Positions 5,433-7,729 of a stretch of 7,729 nt of DNA are shown here, in pieces. A program made the translations under genes and the position numbers. Position 1 is the first letter of the stretch; every line of letters begins with the position of its first letter. The notes under the pieces were generated by a model. The model was not told the DNA's origin. It did not search any database and was given only the letters and a program-made list of their open reading frames with translations. Source of the DNA: Azophilus sp964348115 (GTDB taxonomy: Bacteria > Pseudomonadota > Gammaproteobacteria > Pseudomonadales > Azotimanducaceae); assembly GCA_964348115.1 (NCBI GenBank), contig CAYGBY010000187.1:1-7729 (forward strand), given 5' to 3'.

Positions 5433-6560
5433 TTGGAGATTCAAGGTGCCTGCAAGGCGGAATTCGCCCCCGTCAAGGAGGCATTTGCGGAAAATTTTGC
5501 GCAACGGGGTGACGTGGGCGCGTCCGTGGCGGTCTCCGTGGCGGGAGAGTTGGTGGTGGATCTCTGGGCTGGCCATCGTGACAAGGCCGCCACCCGGCCT
5601 TGGCGGCAGGACACCATCGTCAACGTCTATTCCACCACCAAGACCATGGCCGCGCTTACGGCCTTGCTGCTGGCGGACCGGGGTGAACTGGATCTTTACG
5701 CGCCTGTGAAGGCTTATTGGCCCGAATTCGCCCAAAACGGCAAGGACAAAGTGGAGGTGCGCCACTTCTTGAGCCACTCCGCTGGTCTTTCCGGCATGGA
5801 CGAACCCATGTCCACGCAGGACGTATACGATTGGGAGAAGATGACCGCAGCCTTGGCCCGCCAAGCCCCTTGGTGGGAACCGGGCACTCGCAGCGGCTAC
5901 CATGCCCTCACCCAGGGGCATCTCATCGGCGAACTGGTGCGGCGCGTCACGGGCCAGACGCTTGGCCAGTTCTTTCGCCAGGAGCTGGCCGCCCCCTTGG
6001 GCGCGGACTTCCACATCGGCACGGACGCGGAGCATGACCACCGCATCGGCGAACTTGTTCCGCCCACGGAGTCGCCGGCCAGCGAGGCGCCGAAGGACTC
6101 CATCGCCGCCCGCACCTTCGCCAACCCATCCATTGCCGCCCGCGCCTCCGCCACCCGCGCCTGGCGGGCGGCGGAAATACCCGCCGCCAATGGCCATGGC
6201 AATGCCCGCTCTGTGGTGGCGGTGCAAACCCTGGCCGCCAACCTCGGCCAGGCCAACGGCAAGCGCCTGATGTCGGAGGCTGGCTGCCGCGCCATTTTCG
6301 ATGTGCAGACCTTCGGCAAGGACTTGGTGCTGGGTGTGCCCATCAAATTCGGCATGGGCTATGGCCTGACCACGGAGCTGCTTCCCATGGGGCCCAACGA
6401 ACACATCGCCTATTGGGGCGGCTGGGGCGGCTCCACCGCGGTGGTGGACCAGGACGCCCGGATGTGCGTTTCCTACGTGATGAACCGCATGGAGGGCAAC
6501 CTGATGGGCGACCTGCGCGGCTTCAAGCTGCTGCAGGCGGCCTACCGCAGCCTGACCTGA
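5433..6560 (+). CDS. Class C beta-lactamase-like serine hydrolase / family VIII esterase-like
   Basis: This 375-residue protein belongs to the beta-lactamase/transpeptidase-like superfamily (PF00144, COG1680), mostly esterases or peptidases rather than antibiotic-resistance enzymes. The catalytic S67-T-T-K70 sits in NVYSTTKTMAAL. It is followed by HFLSHSAGLSG (111-121), a family hallmark, then EPGTRSGYHALTQGHLIGEL (149-168), with Y156 as the general-base tyrosine of the YxN-like motif (here YHA). The third motif, KTG/HTG in true lactamases, is here YWGGWGGS (327-334), as in WGG-type esterases. No signal peptide is visible, so it is probably cytoplasmic, which also argues against a secreted lactamase. 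Its start is TTG with a good GGAGG. It is separated from the upstream operon by about 390 bp and may have its own promoter. An esterase or lactonase role in the neighbouring pathway is inference. Confidence 0.92.
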   Translation: MEIQGACKAEFAPVKEAFAENFAQRGDVGASVAVSVAGELVVDLWAGHRDKAATRPWRQDTIVNVYSTTKTMAALTALLLADRGELDLYAPVKAYWPEFAQNGKDKVEVRHFLSHSAGLSGMDEPMSTQDVYDWEKMTAALARQAPWWEPGTRSGYHALTQGHLIGELVRRVTGQTLGQFFRQELAAPLGADFHIGTDAEHDHRIGELVPPTESPASEAPKDSIAARTFANPSIAARASATRAWRAAEIPAANGHGNARSVVAVQTLAANLGQANGKRLMSEAGCRAIFDVQTFGKDLVLGVPIKFGMGYGLTTELLPMGPNEHIAYWGGWGGSTAVVDQDARMCVSYVMNRMEGNLMGDLRGFKLLQAAYRSLT

Positions 6561-6628
6561 GCGCCCCAAGCCATAGTCGGCCGCAATAGGCCACTGTTGG
6601 ATAGCTGTTCTTCTTCGGCCAAACGCCG

Positions 6629-6795
6629 GCTAGTGTGCTATCCCGCAAGTAAGTGGGTTTTAGTCGCTAGGCCGTTTTGGCTCCCGGCAAGGCGCGACGA
6701 CGCCCTGTGGCGGGCCCCACACAAGTAGGAGCAACGCGGCCGGGGGCCAAAAGGGCCACGAATAGTCACACTTACTTGCGGGACAGCACACTAGC
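6629..6795. mobile_element. MITE-like palindromic element between convergent genes
   Basis: Terminal inverted repeats at 6629-6655 and 6769-6795 match at 26 of 27 positions. The left arm begins GCTAGTGTGCTATCCCGC; the right arm is its complement with one change. A second inner inverted pair, 6670-6687 and 6740-6757, matches at 16 of 18 positions, and a small TGTGG/CCACA stem (6706-6721) sits near the middle, so nearly the whole 167 bp can fold into one long hairpin. CTAG at both outer ends could be a 4-bp target duplication, but CTAG is itself palindromic, so this is not decisive. No coding capacity is evident. It lies between the convergent serine hydrolase and GST genes, where the fold could also act as a bidirectional transcription barrier. 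I do not recognise the parent transposon. Confidence 0.75.
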
Positions 6796-6827
6796 TGCGC
6801 CGCCGTCTTTGCGCTAGCTTCCCGGCC

Positions 6828-7511
6828 TTAGGCGTAGGGTTCGTCCATCGGCACGAATTCGGTCTCCTGCAGGGCGGCTTGGGTCCAGGCTTGCATGGCG
6901 CTTGCGCGCAGCAGGGCCTGCTGGTAGGCGGCTGCTGCGCCCTGCAAGGGTGCGGCATAGGTTTGCAGGCGGGAGGCGACCGGGGTGAAAAAGGCGTCTG
7001 CGGCGCAGAATGGGCCGAACAGGTAGGGGGCGCCGCAGGGATGCCGGGCGCCGAATTGGCTGCGAGCGCTGGCCCAATGGGCGTCCAGGCGGGCGATGTC
7101 TTGGGCCACCTCGTCGTTCATGCCCTTGCCTGGGTGGCGGCTGCGGATGTTCATGGGCATGGCGCTGCGCAGGGCCGTATAGCCCCCGTGGAAGTCAGCC
7201 ACCAGGGAACGCGCCCGGGCGCGGGCCTTGGCGTCTTCCGGCCAGATGCCGGCATTTGGGTGCAGTTCGTGCAGCCGCTCCAGAATGGCCAAGCTGTCGA
7301 AGGTGGCGAAGCCCTGGCCGGGAGCACCCTCCCAAAGCACCGGCACCAGACGGGTGGGAGACAGCATGTCTATGTTGCGCCGCCAGTCCTCGGAGTCGAA
7401 CTTCAGCAGGCGCTCCGTGAAGGGAATGCCCAGTTGGGTCATGGCCACCCAAGGACGCAGTGACCAGGATGAGTAGTTCTTGTTGGCGATGACCAGCGAC
7501 AGCTTCGGCAT
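6828..7511 (-). CDS. Glutathione S-transferase family protein
   Basis: This is a 227-residue protein with the two-domain GST layout. The N-terminal thioredoxin fold begins LSLVIANKNYSSWSLRPWVA (residues 4-23), with the NKNYSSWS.RPW signature, whose serine is the usual glutathione-activating residue in this subgroup. It continues with RLVPVLWEG (54-62) and the cis-proline, then FDSLAILERLHE (71-82), with the acidic-Ser pair that binds the glutathione gamma-glutamyl group. The helical C-terminal domain follows, with PYLFGPFCAADAFFTPVASR (162-181), including the conserved D172 of the folding motif. The ATG at 7511 gives the canonical N-terminus; an upstream TTG at 7526 would only add five residues. 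No clear Shine-Dalgarno is visible. It follows the dehydrogenase gene on the same strand by about 70 bp and may be cotranscribed. A detoxification role is probable; the substrate is unknown. Confidence 0.93.
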   Translation of the reverse strand: MPKLSLVIANKNYSSWSLRPWVAMTQLGIPFTERLLKFDSEDWRRNIDMLSPTRLVPVLWEGAPGQGFATFDSLAILERLHELHPNAGIWPEDAKARARARSLVADFHGGYTALRSAMPMNIRSRHPGKGMNDEVAQDIARLDAHWASARSQFGARHPCGAPYLFGPFCAADAFFTPVASRLQTYAAPLQGAAAAYQQALLRASAMQAWTQAALQETEFVPMDEPYA

Positions 7512-7580
7512 GATGGTTGAACGCAAAACCGCAAGGCTAGCAAAGCCCGGATGGATGCTGCAAAGGTTTGGGCCGCCGGA

Positions 7581-7729
7581 TCAGGGTAGTGGCGCGGGTG
7601 CGATTCCCCCCATGCACAGGTACTTGATCTCCAGGTACTCATCCATGCCGTACTTGGACCCTTCGCGGCCAATCCCGGATTCCTTCATGCCGCCGAAGGG
7701 CGCGGCCTCGTTGGAGATGATGCCCTCGT
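7581..7729 (-). CDS. gabD: NAD(P)-dependent succinate-semialdehyde dehydrogenase-type aldehyde dehydrogenase, C-terminal part
   Basis: Only the last 48 codons are inside the window; the gene enters from the right edge and ends with TGA at 7581-7583. The peptide reads EGIISNEAAPFGGMKESGIG, then REGSKYGMDEYLEIKYLCMG. APFGGMKESG.GREGSKYG is the terminal signature of GabD-type aldehyde dehydrogenases, which oxidise succinate semialdehyde to succinate; LEIKYLCMG is the usual GabD ending and argues for that subfamily over other aldehyde dehydrogenases. The catalytic cysteine and the Rossmann domain lie outside the window, so activity cannot be assessed. It is the upstream neighbour of the GST gene on the minus strand. 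Confidence 0.85.
   Translation of the reverse strand, partial: EGIISNEAAPFGGMKESGIGREGSKYGMDEYLEIKYLCMGGIAPAPLP

Noticed and set aside
5234..5512. 92-residue open frame starting GTG 5234
   Set aside because: It runs across the hairpin and into the serine hydrolase gene in another frame, is Cys-rich without pattern, and has no ribosome site.
5403..6569. 388-residue open frame on the minus strand
   Set aside because: It mirrors the serine hydrolase gene, which has catalytic motifs and a ribosome site; the antisense product is low-complexity and unrecognisable.

Overview
The window is GC-rich bacterial DNA with strong G/C bias at third codon positions, and its products look proteobacterial, probably gammaproteobacterial. 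No rRNA, tRNA or other phylogenetic marker is present, so the taxonomy is inference only.

Layout. (1) Positions 1-876 hold no intact gene. They contain the C-terminal remnant of an AlbA/divergent-AAA ('RecG-like') regulator (about 96-389) and a second coding-like stretch broken by an in-frame TAG (about 530-790). (2) Positions 877-5041 hold four tightly packed plus-strand genes: a luciferase-like (LLM) flavin monooxygenase, a thiolase/lipid-transfer-protein homologue, a Zn-ribbon/OB-fold (DUF35) partner whose GTG start overlaps the thiolase stop, and an amidohydrolase-2 family metal-dependent hydrolase. (3) After a gap of about 390 bp, which holds a duplicated tail sequence, an AT-rich stretch and a strong hairpin, comes a class C beta-lactamase-like serine hydrolase (5433-6560) with a TTG start and a clear Shine-Dalgarno. 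(4) Positions 6629-6795 are a palindromic, MITE-like element between convergent genes. (5) On the minus strand lie a glutathione S-transferase (6828-7511) and the C-terminus of a succinate-semialdehyde dehydrogenase-type enzyme (7581 to the window end).

How the genes may work together. Thiolase-like protein plus DUF35 pairs are known to form heteromeric acyl-CoA-processing enzymes, including retro-aldolases of sterol side-chain degradation. Here the thiolase homologue has a glycine run where catalytic thiolases carry their nucleophilic cysteine, so a retro-aldol or other non-thiolytic role is more likely. With an LLM monooxygenase, an amidohydrolase and an esterase-like serine hydrolase next to it, the block reads as a catabolic cluster for an unidentified hydrophobic or cyclic substrate. 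This is inference; no substrate can be read from the sequence.

The most unusual structural signals are two separate short direct repeats, both with a 72-bp period. One forms an in-frame N-terminal extension of the thiolase gene. The other duplicates the last codons and stop of the amidohydrolase gene. The palindromic element at 6629-6795 and the hairpin at 5334-5380 are also notable.
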